The notes under the pieces were generated by a model. The model did not search any database. It was not told the DNA's origin and saw nothing but the letters and a program-made list of their open reading frames with translations. 64,000 bases of DNA, taken from positions 19,370-83,369 of the forward strand of contig JAMKCH010022268.1 in assembly GCA_023653785.1 (NCBI GenBank), written 5' to 3'. Of this stretch, positions 11,805 to 24,669 are shown piece after piece; the stretch's first letter is position 1, and every line of letters begins with the position of its first letter. The translations under genes and the position numbers were made by a program. This stretch comes from Ophioderma brevispina. Lineage: Eukaryota > Echinodermata > Ophiuroidea > Amphilepidida > Ophiodermatidae.

Positions 11805-11910
11805 ACAAAAAGAAAGAAAGATAAATGATGTGAAAGAAAGTAAAAAAAAAAAGGGAAAGGCAAATTGAGGTGAAAGAAAGAAAACATAGGTGAAAGAAAG
11901 AAGAAAGGTT
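11805..11910 (+). repeat. purine-rich (GAAAGAAA)n tract
   Basis: Repeated GTGAAAGAAAG-type units interspersed with A and G runs. This is a degenerate, strand-asymmetric polypurine tract. Confidence 0.8.
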
Positions 11911-14900
11911 AATGGTAGATTAGATAATTTGCTGATGTTGTAGGCCTAAATCTTAGCACGGCGATACATACAACACAAGAGGACGAAATATACTGAGATA
12001 CATGTTGAAATAATGACCAAAGGTGACATTGGTTGTAATTTAGATGGTGGACCATGGGTGAGACCAAATTAAATTGATGTGAGACCAAATTAAAATGATT
12101 GTATGAAAATAAATGTGTTCAGTATTGACCAAAATGTTCATAAAGTGACAAAAGACGAAATCGTTATAAACAAAAAGAACAGTTCGTTTTCTTGGACGAC
12201 AACCAACTTAACGAGATATGAAAGATAATGAAAAATGTTTTAAACTAACTGTTAAAACCTAGTACTAATTGATCTTTGAAAAATCATTCGATACGTCTAT
12301 CATGGTTTATTCAGAAAAACCTACACTTGTCAATCTTACCCTCATGTTAAAATTGTTAATCCCTAGTACCGAAAGGGGGGGGTGGTACGAAAAAAGCTTG
12401 AGTTTAATTCGTCAACCAAAATTTAAGACATGGTCTAAACGTTCACTAACAGTGCCCTGACAGAGTACTATTGTAAAATATTAGTTATTAGCAAATTTAA
12501 TTACATTGGTCAACTGCTTCCAATCTTCGATGAATATTTGAAAACAATCAGTGATCGTAGATAAAATTTATTTGGAATGGAAAATCAAGATTAAATAAAA
12601 CGTCCCAAATGATTCAATATTATGATTTAGGTGTTGTGTTAAATTAAGCAACCTTCTGTCGCATTTAAATGCTATTAAGGTATCGTGGCTACGTTAGAGT
12701 GAATCCGGTGAAGAAAAAATGGGTAAGTTATTCCTATACTGTCCAAATTATAAAAGATTGATATTTACATTTGAACAAACAGGTCAACAATGTTAGACGT
12801 ACTATTCATAACAGTTTTGGTGTGATGTATTACACGCTGGTCATGTAATTAACAGTAAATATCCGTGACCAATATTGATTTTAATTACCAATTGCGAGAA
12901 ATTGTTTGTGGTGGAATGATAACATTGATTAGGTAGAAACCATCAAGTACAATATGTCGAGAATAACAGGCAATATTTTCATCAACGATCTAATCAAGTA
13001 AATCAGGTAAACTTTATAGTATGCATGAACTGACACTATTTATGGTATGAAGACCAAATTTGTTGCAATATTCATGGCATTTCAACGGATCAAAGACGCT
13101 AGGAAGCGGCTTTGATCGCAATAAAGATTGGACCCACTTTTCAACAACTAACGAGCTATTTTATATAGGTTTTCAAAAGATGTAAAGCTATTCCTCTTAA
13201 TTACTAAGAAACGTATAACAATCAGTTTCAAATACTATTAAGGAAAGATAAGTGAAACACAATTTGTTCAAGGATTGGCGGAAAATTTGCCAAAGACCTT
13301 TCAAAATCACAAACAAACACAAGATGACAATCTTTTCAATATAGAATCATATACAATAGTATTGCAACAGAACAATTTCTGTATAAATAAATATTGTTTA
13401 TCTAAAACTATTGTCATATTTTGCCAACTGTAACAAGTCAATTCTTTTGGAAAAGTTTTTTATTTTTTTGTTCAAAAACAATAATATGGTATTATATTGG
13501 GAACAGAGTTATCTGATTATATGATACTCGTGGTTCAGAAAACAGAGGGTTTTTGAATCAATCCAACTGATGCATGCAAGGGCTATACTGTGCTGTACAA
13601 ACACATGACAGTACTTCGGGATAAAAGGTTCCAAAAGTTTAAGAACCACAAACAGTCAGTGATAATGCAAAAAAATTCCCTAAGTGCTTAAAAGCTTTGT
13701 AGGATAAAATGGGCGCAAAAAAGTCTGGTTTTATGTGTTAGAATAGGATTTTTTGTTTGGGGATCACATGACCGTATTAAGGTAAAATTTCCCAAAACTG
13801 GTTGCATTGTGAGGTTGACTCAATGCACCCTCGGGGTTCAGAAGGAGACAATGTAGTGAACGTAATTCTTTTACTCGCAAAATTCCACATATCGTCGTGG
13901 CGTGAAAAAACCCATATGTAAACTCTGAAATCCAATGAAAAAAACCCCATATGTAAAAAGTAGACCCAGTGCAAAAAACCTCAAAAGGCTTTGGTAACAA
14001 TCGGGTTCTGAGTTAATTTCCATAGCCAAATATAACAGAAAATCTTAACTTACTGCAGTTTATTTAGAACATGAGGAAATAGTTATTGAATATAGTTAGA
14101 AAGGAAAACCTTTCTTGTGCATAGCATTACAAGCAAAATTATTCAGTTTGTGTCTCCCAAAAAAGTTACATATGAGGTGTGTATGGGTTCCCGTTTTTAC
14201 TACGTGTGAGGTTTTGTTCTTACAGGTCAAAGGGAGGTTTTTTTCCGCCCAGCGACGAGATATAGATCTAGCGTACAAAATTTTGTACACCAACAACAGG
14301 ATTTATTGAGAATTAAAAATGATTACAAAAACACATTCAAATATATTAGCAATGAAAAATATGAAGGAGGGCGGTTTGGTTCAAAAAATGGTGTGAATGG
14401 ACATTCTGAAATGTAGAAATATAATTTTTAATACCGGTCGCACTACATATTTGTATTTCTGGAAATTGATATGTGTTATTTTAAATCCAAGTAGTTAATC
14501 AGCCCACAGTAAAGTGTTCAACCAGAAGTGAGCTGTAAAATAATTATTTAAAAGTGGGACTGTATCGGGACTAGCACGTTGTTTACAACGTTGTTTCATG
14601 AAGGTCAGCCTTCACTGGTATATTTATGTAGTTGTGGCATATATGTATGAGTATGTAGGTGTACCCTGTTAAAAGCAAAGTGTTTAGGATTTCGTAACAC
14701 GTTTTTAAGCGCTAGATGCGTTTCAATAAAACAAACCAATCAAAAAATACAAAATTTGTTGTCAAAAGAGGGTATTATAAGTACCACTGCTCCTCTAAAC
14801 ACTAAAAATCATGAAATTCAGCATGTGTTCCCCACCTTCGAAATCAGTTGCAATGCGAATTTCTAAGTGTACGCCTTAACGATAACGCGTTTTAAATATG

Positions 14901-14974
14901 TTGTAATGTAGCTCAAAGGGCATTTGTAGCTTAACACGTAGTGTTGTTATAGAAAATGAAATAAAAAACGTCAG
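11911..14974. other. unannotated intergenic DNA
   Basis: About 3 kb of AT-rich sequence without convincing coding frames. A G-run lies near 12375-12383. I see no repeated or structured element. Confidence 0.45.
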
Positions 14975-15122
14975 AGATATAGTCTATAGAGTATATCTAT
15001 AATATATTGATATAGAAGATAATAGAATATATATAGTAGTATACAATACCTATATATATATAGTAGATATATATTATGATATATATTTATATAATCGATA
15101 TATTCTACAATATGGTATATAG
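14975..15122. repeat. complex AT-rich (TATATAG-type) low-complexity block
   Basis: Dense, overlapping TATATAG, ATATAT and TATAGTA words with local palindromes and no fixed period. Confidence 0.75.
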
Positions 15123-15268
15123 GGGACAGTTAACTAATTCATTTAGCTTAGAATGAGCCTTATAGATTAAATTACTTAATAGTCACCTTTGTTAGTCTAG
15201 TGGATTACCTTCATTTGTCAAAATAATATTCAGATCCTTTGACGGAATAAACCGCAATTCTAAGGAAA

Positions 15269-15299
15269 CGTTAGGGAGACAGTAAATGTCTCTCTAACG
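15269..15299. repeat. short hairpin
   Basis: CGTTAGGGAGACA at 15269-15281 is mirrored by TGTCTCTCTAACG at 15287-15299 around a 5-base loop, with one mismatch. It does not look like a Rho-independent terminator context. Function unknown. Confidence 0.6.
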
Positions 15300-15676
15300 T
15301 ATTCATTAGTACATAACAACAAAAAGTGTCTCCCAAAGGTGCGAGATAGGGGTTATCTAACAACTTACTACTTTTATCGACCCCCTTTACACGTTTGGAA
15401 CACTTAAAAGTCTATAGGGGGTCCACATGGACCCAGCATTTTTTTTTCGCATTTGCTTGTTTAAACGCTAAATTATTTTTGCTCCAAATTTTATGTCAAT
15501 GCCTAAATATCAATGGCGCATATTTTGGTGAAAAATCAAATGCCATTGCGTTTTTATCCTAATTACATAAATAAGCATTTTGTGGTGACTATTCAAAACT
15601 TTTTTGGCCATTAAATCATACTGGATTTTTTTTTAAATTTTTTATTCAGCAATGTAAAATGTATGTTATGTTCTGT
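15300..15676. other. unannotated, T-rich DNA
   Basis: Several T and A homopolymer runs, with no coding or structural signal that I could assign. Confidence 0.45.
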
Positions 15677-16086
15677 ATTAGGCCAAAAAAAAATTGTTGA
15701 TTTTCCATAAGATGGAGTTTTTTGAGTTTGGGTCGGTCGGTCGGAAAAACTTTTTTTTCTTTTTTTTTTTAATGTCAATAGCAAAAACTGTATTGAAACA
15801 GGTTTGTTTGTATTAATAAGTTGATCAAAACTTAAATTCAAGTTGCTTCTTACTCAAAAATGCATCTTGTACATTATGAAACCCACTAACATGCTAAGAA
15901 ACTGTTTAAACATCGTTTTTTTTTTACAGTTTTGAAAGTTAAAATTGAAAAAAAAAACTTTTTCGAATTTTTCAAAATTAGGGGTCGGTATTCTTTGCAC
16001 GTAAAAGGAAAAAAAAAACTTTTTCTGATTTCCAAAATGTAGGGTCGGTGGGACGAGGACAATCAAACACTTTTTTTTGGCCTTAT
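15677..16086. mobile_element. MITE with TAAGGCC(A)n terminal inverted repeats
   Basis: The left end reads TTAGGCCAAAAAAAAATTG and continues to GATTTTCC. The right end in reverse complement reads TAAGGCCAAAAAAAAGTG and continues to GATTGTCC. Each end is followed inward by a GGTCGG-type segment (15729-15742 and 16042-16050). The interior is A/T homopolymer-rich, and the GGGGTCGGTA segment at 15981 looks like a further internal copy of the subterminal motif. The flanking TTA/TA bases may be a short target duplication, which would suggest a Tc1/mariner-like origin. Confidence 0.6.
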
Positions 16087-16532
16087 GAGCAAATTTTATG
16101 GAAAAAGGCCTGTAGGAAAGTGGTTTTCCATTTTTCAGTGGGCGCCATTTGAATCGGTAATACCGATTTTCATGAATGACCTGAGTTTGGTAAAAAATTG
16201 CAATGGCAAAGTGGTTTCGGGGGGGGGGTCACCCAGAGCCCCCCTCCCCATGTATCAGCAATGGCAAGTGACAGAAGACATTATACAACCAAATTGTAAT
16301 TAAGGATGGGTTTACTTTTAATTTGGTATATTTTTGGGCGGAGTGGTTCAAACATCAGCCTGCAAATCCCCTACCCAAACCCAAAGTGCAGGAACCCGCC
16401 CGCAATGCACCCATGCATTATTATTATACACCTTACGCACTGTGTGTAAAGCCCTTAAGTGGAAATTGGCACATTTTAAAAAATTATGAAATTCTTCAAT
16501 GTGCTCGCAAATAATAGTCGAGGCCATTATTT
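16087..16532. other. unannotated intergenic DNA
   Basis: Contains a G-run at about 16219-16228 and no assignable feature. Confidence 0.45.
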
Positions 16533-16805
16533 AAAAATAACACTACTCAAAAACAGATAGGGGGAATTAATAAGTCAGGTTAAAAGACATCCTTACAAAA
16601 TATGAAATTTCTTCCAATTGCTTCAAATGCTAGCTCGGACTTAAAATAACATACTCAAAAACAGATAGGGGCGTTAATAAGAGGTTAAAGAAATCCTTAA
16701 CGCAAATATGAAATTTCTCAATTTGAAAAAAGGCCAAAAAGAAAAAAATAACATACTCAAAAACAGATAGGGGCGTTAATAAGAGGTTAAAGGCATCCAG
16801 GTGGT
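16533..16805 (+). repeat. tandem repeat, ~105-bp unit, about 2.6 copies
   Basis: The phrase ACTCAAAAACAGATAGGGG occurs three times, near 16543, 16652 and 16752. Each is followed by (C)GTTAATAAG and AGGTTAAA; the first two are also followed by an ATATGAAATTTCTTC-like segment. The spacing is 100-110 bp. The third unit is truncated near 16805. Confidence 0.85.
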
Positions 16806-17543
16806 AATTGGTTAGTTTTCCATATTTAATCAACAAATGTGTATATTACATGGATATCATAGACTCGTTATCATGATATTAAAACCACAAAGTCCACAAA
16901 CACGGTCAAACAGGGTGAATGCCTGGGGGAAAACACGCATACGGCGTGCATTTTCATGTGTTAAACGCTATTTCGTCGTCTGCTGAATTAATGTCGCCGA
17001 AATCGTTGTTTACCCATAAGGACACTGATTTGGTCTTAATCATTTCAGGTGAGGGCTAATGTAATAAGCTTTTACACCATGCCAAAAAGATCAATTTTGG
17101 AAAATCTTGAGGCCGCCCATTTTTTTAAAGGTTGCCAGTGTCTATTTAACAAACCAGCAAAATATCAATTTCACATTTTATAATAAACCACCTCCAGAAG
17201 TTATTTTGTTAAGAAAATGAAACACAAAAGAGGCTCACTGGCATAAAAAATGATCAACTGTAATGGAGGATTTTGTGTGATGTAAGGTGAAATTGTTGCA
17301 ATGTAGGGCTTTTGACAAGTTTAATTAAAAAATGCTTCATTATGGTGAGTCGCTATATTGAAAGAGGTGTGGCCACCATCATCTGAATTTGGGAGGGGTG
17401 CAACCTGGAGAAATAAAATACACAACACAAAATACTAATCATGGGGTAAATAGAGATAATTGGCAATGGGTTACCGCACTTAACTTTTGATATCTTGATT
17501 TCTCCACTATATAGGCACTGCTTGAAACTTGAGAAAAGAATAC
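16806..17543. other. unannotated intergenic DNA
   Basis: Non-coding AT-rich sequence; I detected no repeat or RNA feature. Confidence 0.45.
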
Positions 17544-17547
17544 TTAA

Positions 17548-18820
17548 AAGGTGCATTGTTCGAAAAATATGTCTATGTGTCTCTACTTGATAGAGAGCGG
17601 CACTTGCACATACACCCCAATCAAGTACCGTGGAAAAAAATTGATTTGATGGTAGAAGTCTTAAGGCATACTGCAACGCTCTATTCAAATTTTGCAATAT
17701 TGATGGTTAACATATTTGGCAGTTTTGGTTATATCTTGGAATGAAATGGATTTGACGGCTGCAAATTTCAGGATAAATGAGAAAAAACGGCCTTTCATCT
17801 GATATCCAATCGATACTACTACGGGTAAATCAGTTGGGTCCAGGGTTCGCCAGTTTTTCCACAGGTGGAAAAAAACCGTGGTTTTTTTCTGCAATTTTTC
17901 CACTTGAAGAAGAGAGGTCCAGTTTCTTCCACTCAAAGTGGAAGAAACTAAAAAGTCATTTATTTTTTTTATTTTAAAGCCAATGACTTAAACTTTTGGT
18001 TTTTATTATACAGTGAATGAAATATAGTGAAATAATTTAAAATAACCATTGAGGGACCCCCTACCTACCCCATGCAATTGCATATTGAACTCGCATTGAT
18101 TCACAAGGCCTAAATATAACAAATTACTGGAAGAAACCGATTAGACACTTTTCAGACCAACAAGGCCAAGCAGAGACTCCTTGTAAAGACTTGAAAACAT
18201 CTTCAATTTCTTTAAACAAATGTCATAGTCGCCCTAACGCAGGTTCTCCCCACTAAGCAATAAAAAGTTAGATAGGTATTACACATAACATTTAAAACAA
18301 AAGAACAATAATGGTTGCTACTTTTATGATTTGTGTTTTAAAATTAACAAATTGGCCATACAGGTTTTAAAGGCTTTTTCATTGTTTGCATCTACAATTA
18401 CAACTGTGATAGTATAAATGTGTACATGGAAAGATTTGGAAAATGGGTTACAATATCATCGGTATAATTTGTTTGCAAGACAAAACAAAATTGTGAACAA
18501 ATTTACTATATACTTGCAAGGTATACAAACATGCTATAAACTTGTAAACTAATTTTGAAAAAAAAAGATTGTCTGTAAAGTAACTAAAGTAATCTTGATG
18601 ATTTGAAGTGCAAAGCAGATGAATATGGTGTAATTTAGTTTGTTGTTCATAATACATTTCTATATTTCTTCCAGTTTCTTCCAATTTCTTCCAGTTTCTT
18701 CCGGAAGAAACTGGAAGAAACACCTTTTTTCCAGTTTCTTCCATTCTTCCGGAAGAAATAAGTTTCTTCCGGAAGTTTCCGAACCCTGGTGGGGTCCAAA
18801 GATGATCGGAACATGCACCT
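17548..18820. mobile_element. TTAA-flanked non-autonomous element, interrupted by a hAT element
   Basis: TTAA occurs at 17544-17547 and at 18821-18824. Between them the left end reads AAGGTGCATTGTTCG and the right end in reverse complement reads AGGTGCATGTTCCGATCATC. The right end matches the left end of the element at 21252 (AGGTGCCTTGTTCCGATCATC), so both belong to one family. Without the nested hAT insertion and its duplicated target the element is only about 317 bp. A TTAA duplication is the hallmark of piggyBac-type transposition. No transposase is present. Confidence 0.65.
17841..18788. mobile_element. non-autonomous hAT element, 948 bp
   Basis: The element begins CAGGGTTCG and ends CGAACCCTG, a perfect 9-bp terminal inverted repeat of the hAT CAGGG type. 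It is flanked by GTTGGGTC (17833-17840) and GTGGGGTC (18789-18796), an 8-bp target duplication with one difference, as expected for hAT. Subterminal regions at 17900-17950 and 18665-18780 are dense in TTTCTTCC and its complement GGAAGAAA. Such subterminal repeats bind transposase in other hATs. The interior has no transposase frame. It sits inside the TTAA element 17548-18820, and so is younger than it. Confidence 0.8.
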
Positions 18821-18824
18821 TTAA

Positions 18825-19994
18825 ACTTATCCATTTATAATTATAAAATTCAGCCAATTAAATAGTCACTGTAAGCACCATTAGAATTCAGGATTCTTTA
18901 AAATTATGTGCAAAAGGTGCATCAGACAGAGAATTGTGACCGTTGTTTGCACTCCAAAAAGATTTCAAATCTGTGAGCATTTTGTTCGAACTTCCCAGTG
19001 GAGATGCCTGGTGTTAGAGGTCATCCTGTTCTGCCAAGTTCAAATCAAGCTCTTCTTGATGCTTCAGTTTTCCCAACTGCTGCCACTCGTGATGCCACTG
19101 TCTCAGTTTATTATGGTAGTTATTTGTGGTTCTTCTGTCTCCTAAAAATGAAAAATAGGTGAGATAAAACAATCAAATAATATCAGGTTATTTTTAATCT
19201 CAAATCGTGGCCTGTAGCAAATTGCTAGAGAATTTCAACTTAATATTTACGAGACAGGAAACAATGCAACTTGGAGGCGCAGCTTAAAACAGCGCCACCT
19301 GCAAATCCAAACACACTAACGAAACACATAACGGTTGGGTAGTGCAAGTTTATCAGGGTTCATTGCCCATTTTAAATGAACCATGGAGAAAGTGGTTTTC
19401 AGGTCTTTTGTAATCAACTCTGTTATTACAAATTAAATCCCAAATTGATTACCCGAATTAAATCGGAGTGGCAATGGTTTTTGGGGTGTATAATAATTAT
19501 AATAGGCTGTTTTGATATTAGAGTGTATCGGTTCGCATGATACAAGAGGATAGCTCTGTGCCATGGGCGGTCTGTTAAGGGTTTATGTTGATCGAGATTA
19601 ATGTTTGCAGGGAAGTTTCGGAGTTTGTGACATTCAATACAAAACCAAATTAAGACAGCTGAAATTCATCACCTGAAATTTGGATGTAAACCAAGTTGAG
19701 GGTGTAAATTCGAGAAACCCAATGTTATTGCATGCAAGGTTAAATGTTTCAAATTCCTGGTGACATGACCCTGACTCTATTACTTTTCCTGGTATCACTA
19801 AGGAGCCTTATTTTGACTTGATTTTGAATTTTGATATGTTGAAAACAATGTAAGATAATAGCTACCCCGATGCTGGTAAGTCCGTCATTGAAAAGTACCA
19901 CACAATGGAACTGAACTGCATTGAAAATCTATTATTTAAATTTTCCCGGGAGATGGCCAGCCGCACGATAGTGTTGAAAAAAAAACCCTGTGCG
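18825..19994. other. unannotated intergenic DNA
   Basis: No convincing coding frame; AT-rich. Confidence 0.45.
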
Positions 19995-20072
19995 CTTGGC
20001 CGGCTTCGACGGCGACCTTGTATTACATGCACGACGCTCTAACGACTGAGCTATCAAGCAGGTCGGTAGAAG
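19995..20072 (-). pseudogene. tRNA-like sequence (tRNA pseudogene or SINE head)
   Basis: On the minus strand, TAGCTCAGTCGTTAGAGCG at about 20053-20035 is an almost canonical tRNA D-arm/box A. The expected box B position (about 20010-19996) reads GTCGAAGCC, a degraded GGTTCGAATCC. I could not build a clean acceptor or anticodon stem, so this is a decayed tRNA or a tRNA-derived SINE head and not a functional tRNA. Confidence 0.6.
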
Positions 20073-20689
20073 AGCGATAGATATCATCTATAGGATAGGT
20101 TCGAAAGGTGTTCTTTACTACGCCTTCAAATGCATTGAAATAGTATTTACTACAGTCTATCTAATCTTGATCGATTGTGCTGTGACAACGGAGATACGGA
20201 ATGCTGCTGCTTTGCCGTTTTGTAGTTATAAACGGTAACGAGATAGGAATAGTTTGGTGTCACTGTCACGTACCAGTCACGTGTCGGTATAAGGTATCAG
20301 TTTGCTCTTCGGGGTCGACCGATATAATAAAATTCAGGACTATTTAAATCAAGGGTCTGTACATGGCCCTCTGCCAGAGTGCTATTATATTTTCCAAAAG
20401 ACACGGTTTAGTATGTAAAACAGTACAAAAATTTCCTTTTTCATAACTGATTCAAAAACGACGTAGATGACGATAATCGGTGTTTTTTCCATGTAGGGAT
20501 ACGTACGTCATTTTACTGAATGGTACCACGAAGCAAAATAATAAAAACCAATCACGCCGTGCCGTCATCAACATCTTTATTTTTCCAAAAAATGGCGGTT
20601 ATTCCCATAATTAAAATTCCTTTTAAGATTCACATCTGTATAATGTTCTTTAATGATTAATATTCAATTGTCCCCGCATAAATGTGAAA
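20073..20689. other. unannotated intergenic DNA
   Basis: No coding or repeat signal that I could assign. Confidence 0.45.
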
Positions 20690-20905
20690 AGATGGGTCCA
20701 TAAGTCGACAAACCTGAAAACATAGTCAGCCGGCTAAATACCCTTACGGGACTGAATGAGCAGACGGATCCCCGTTTAGTTAATCAGGCTTACAGCCACG
20801 TGCGCGCGGCTGCGGGGGTTATGCGTCCAGCAAGTGGTCCCACGAGATCGATCCGAGGACCTTTGCTCCAGAGGTTAACTTGCTGACCGCCAGGGGACCA
20901 CGCCA
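20690..20905 (-). mobile_element. tRNA-like SINE, minus strand
   Basis: Positions 20901-20834 on the minus strand have perfectly complementary 7-base ends (GTGGTCC and GGACCAC), a D-arm-like TGGCGGTCAGCA and a box B-like CGGATCGATC. That makes a 68-nt tRNA-shaped head whose internal stems are weak. A GC-richer body follows towards 20690. A tRNA-derived SINE is the best reading; the 3' limit is a guess. Confidence 0.5.
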
Positions 20906-21151
20906 CTTTCCCATTAATATTACCCCTAGTTTTGCAGTTGGGTAAACATGAGCATTAAAATTATGTATGAAAGCACATGAATTGGCATTATTAAATAAAT
21001 GAAATGGGTTGATGGCAAATTAAGTTGTTAATGTCTTCAATAAAAACATTGAGGCTTATATGATTCGCTTATTAAAGAATATTCGGTAAAAGTGTACATT
21101 GTTTTTTCACTTTCATTGGAGATTTTGCATCATTTGGAATTTTCACCATAG
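20906..21151. other. unannotated intergenic DNA
   Basis: AT-rich spacer leading into the poly-T tract, with no feature seen. Confidence 0.4.
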
Positions 21152-21204
21152 TTTTTTTTTTTTTTTTTTTTTTCTTTTTTTTTTTTTGTTTTTTTTTTTT
21201 TTTT
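21152..21204. repeat. poly-T tract
   Basis: About 53 bases of T broken only by one C and one G. It could be the A-tail of a minus-strand retroelement, but no such body is recognisable next to it. Confidence 0.9.
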
Positions 21205-21251
21205 GGTTTATTGTGTTTTTGGTGGTCATGAAATGTTAAATAAGAATTTAA

Positions 21252-22653
21252 AGGTGCCTTGTTCCGATCATCTTTGCGACCAGTGGCGGATTTAAAGTCA
21301 GCAGTGTCAAGCAGCTGTGACACCCCCCCCCCAATATTGCTCTCAGGGCGTGGTGGTTATTTAAAGGTGCATGACAGATTTCAATAATAGATGTTCCTAA
21401 AAATATGAAAATTCTGATTTTTGCATATTGCGTGTAAAGCTTTCTAACAAATATTACCCACATTTAGTTGTTTCATTTTAAGTTATTTGTTACAAAAACA
21501 AAAAGGTCGGGATATATTGAGTGTCTATTATATATGAAACACTACATATCACAGAAAAGATGGATGATTGAAATCTCTCGTTGCACCTATAAGAGTCAGC
21601 AGTGTCATTAGCTGTAGGGCCCTAAAAAAACACAAGAAAAGGGGGAAAAATCACGGCCACAGTATTTGTTTTCCACCAACATTTATAGGGGCCCAGTGTC
21701 CTTTCACACCATCATGGGCCTATGCTGGTCACTGGGCCCGACACAAAAGTTTCTACCAAAATGCGAGAGGCCCATGGAGTTGATGTTTTCACGAAGTCAA
21801 ATCCTCTTGCAACAGGTCCCCCTGTTATCAATTAGAAACCATTCACAAACACTTATAACTGGGGGGATGGTGCAAAAAAGGGCCTGAAAATGTTTAATCC
21901 TTCAAAGGTGGGGCCATAGTCATTAAAAAAATCACCCTAATTTTGCATGTTAAAGGTCCATGGCCCGATCGCTAATAGCCTCGTCCCCAGAAGCCCCAGA
22001 TTTACCAGAAGTGGTCAACATTTTGGTATCAGAAGAAAGCTACTATTTTTCTCATTTACCCTGTGAAATCTTAGAGCCAAAGGATGTTTGGTTTGGAAGT
22101 TAAGAGCGAAAATGTGCCCCATTTCGGTCGACCAATATTAATTTTACACAGTACCCTTTGGGGCTTACAAAATCACATTTTTAGCTCTCGCATCAAAACG
22201 GATTGAAAAATCGGCGTGAAACTTTACAGATGGGGTTTTGGAGTGAAGGCCAATCTATCAAGATGAAAACTTCATTATCTTTAAATCGGGCCACCCCCTT
22301 GAAAATAGAGTTTATATGATCTTCTGTGGGGTTGATGTTTTTCATGGATAAAAGATGGCTATGATTGTTTTTTTTAGATCCAATATTTTTTTTTCATCAC
22401 TGCCCTTACAAGTGTTTGTAAATACCTTTAACACATTAGGATCAAAACTATGCATCAAATTGCTCCATTTTAAGACCAGATTTTCAAAATTTCTTCACTT
22501 CTGAGGGAAGCAGACACCCACCTAGTGCCACTCAAGTGCGACATTGCGTCACTTCGTGACTAAAGGGCCCTTTTGCTTAAATCTGCTGCTGTTTGGCACC
22601 CCCTTCTCATACCAAGTAGAGGACGCAAAAGACATAAATCGGAACAAGCACCT
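21252..22653. mobile_element. TTAA-flanked non-autonomous element, 1402 bp
   Basis: It is flanked by TTAA at 21248-21251 and 22654-22657. The left end reads AGGTGCCTTGTTCCGAT and the right end in reverse complement reads AGGTGCTTGTTCCGATTTA. The family is the same as the element at 17548. The interior contains a GGGCCCAGTG / CACTGGGCCC hairpin at about 21689-21741 but no transposase. TTAA target duplication plus inverted termini indicate a piggyBac-type non-autonomous element. Confidence 0.75.
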
Positions 22654-23663
22654 TTAAACAAAAACCTGTATAACCTTTGGGCCTGTTGACTTTTTTTAAC
22701 TAATGACAATCTCTATTTAGGATCTAAGGGCCAACATGGAATTGGATTGATCAATTGCGTTTGTGAGCCGCATTTGTATCCGGAATCCGGAATTTTGGCA
22801 TATCATCCGGGATGGATGATAGATGTCAAAAGATGGATGAACTTGATGGAAATTTACCTGTTGAACTTAAACATCACCATGCATCTTCTTTGCCTTGTCC
22901 TTCAGTCCAAACCCCTTTTAGCATACCTCCTTCCAACTCCTCTATTCCCCACCCACACCTCACATGCTTTACAGCTACAGCACACAACTGCCAATACCTT
23001 GTTTTCCTCTTCTCTACCTGAAATAAACAAAGAACAAGAATTATAATTAAAATATAGTGTGTGTACAAACATTATTTTCATAGGTCATGGCTTCTGTGTC
23101 ATCTAATCCAAGGGTTGCCTATTCAAAGATATAACAATCAAAATTCCAAATTTCCCCAGTTCACCCCCTTATGTGGCCTCTGACCTATGTGTGTGACCTT
23201 TGACCTCAGATTTGTTCTTTGTTCAGGTCAGTGGTCCTTTTGACCAAATTTGGTGGTATGTAAATTTAACCATTAAAACAAAAGCTGACTTGAAACTTGG
23301 ACCCTTCCAGGTGGCTATTATAATATTTCTTGGTGTCAAACTAAGCAGTCAATGCATTAAAGGCTGACTCAGAGATTTCGAAATATAATTATTTTAAGTA
23401 GAAATTAAAAATAGGCATCTAGAACTAAAGATAGTCACCTAAATTGTTCAATTCCAGAGTTGGAGATGAATCGGATTTTCCGTTTTCATGCAGTAAACAT
23501 TTGAAGCGACAGGAGGAGATTTTTTTAGGATACGAATTTCTCTCAAATTGCACAGGATCGATTGTAGACCACCTACCAAGAAGGTTTGTACAAAAGAAAA
23601 CAGCAAACCTTGTTTTGAACTTGCCTGACTATCGTAATTGTCCCCATAGAACACCGTGCTTTG

Positions 23664-23689
23664 ACTTTCTGTCGTGCACGACAGAAAGT
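23664..23689. repeat. perfect 26-bp palindrome
   Basis: ACTTTCTGTCGTG is followed directly by its exact reverse complement, with no loop. The second block copy at about 28917-28941 has an imperfect version. Such a site could bind a dimeric protein, but nothing here identifies one. Confidence 0.9.
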
Positions 23690-24669
23690 ACTAAATCATA
23701 ATATTATTACATAAAGACGGCGTATTCGGCTTATTCACTTCAGGTGTGATCTAATACATTGGAAAGCATTCCAAATATGCAAAAAACCTGGGTTCGAAAA
23801 AAATTGGGGGCGCTTCTTTGTGAAAATCTCCTCATGTCTCTTTAAATACACAGTATAACAGTGCCATAGGATAGCGTGTATAACAAAATTTCCGGATCCG
23901 GAATTTTATAACAAAGTTGTGATTTCCTATATGAAGGACTTCGTTTTGAGCTTAGTTATTTCACACAGTTAGTGTATGGACAAGCATTATGTACATGCAA
24001 AAAACATGATTTGTTTGAAAATTGAGTACGTCCTCATCGGGAAATCTCTGAGTCTGCCTTCAAGTCCCAATTTATCAATTTCAGCTATTTTAAGGAATTT
24101 TGAGTTTTGCTAAAAATGTGCCTGTATCCCTTTAATGTATACGAAAAAATGAAGTTCTAATAAAATCTAAAATAAAACAATTTGGAGCAATGCTACCCTA
24201 AATATGCAGATTTGCTGTGCTAAAATAAGTGCAAACTTAGGCAAACTGGCTTTTGACATGACATAAAGAACATTATTGAGACAGTAGTTTTCTGGTAATA
24301 AAAAACTTGTTTTGTATGTCACACACGCTTGACCAAAAAGACAGTTGATTAAAAGTTCCATATTTCCTATAAATTTGTCACTTTTCACTATAATTTCAAA
24401 AATTGAAGTTCTTACTTAAGGCACTATAAAATTAAAGAAGCAAATTGGTGCAAAAATCTCACTTTTTTGCTCCAAAATGTTTATTATGTCTGTGTAAATG
24501 AGGGTGTTTGAGTTGAAAATATTGTTTAAAAATAATCATACAGGAAACTTGGAAGAATGGTTAACATGACAATGTAAAGAAATAATGCAATAGCATCAAC
24601 TTATTTTTTTGTCAAAAAGGTTTAGGCCTCCTTTTTTTTGAGAATGACTCTTTAGGATTAGTTTTTTAA

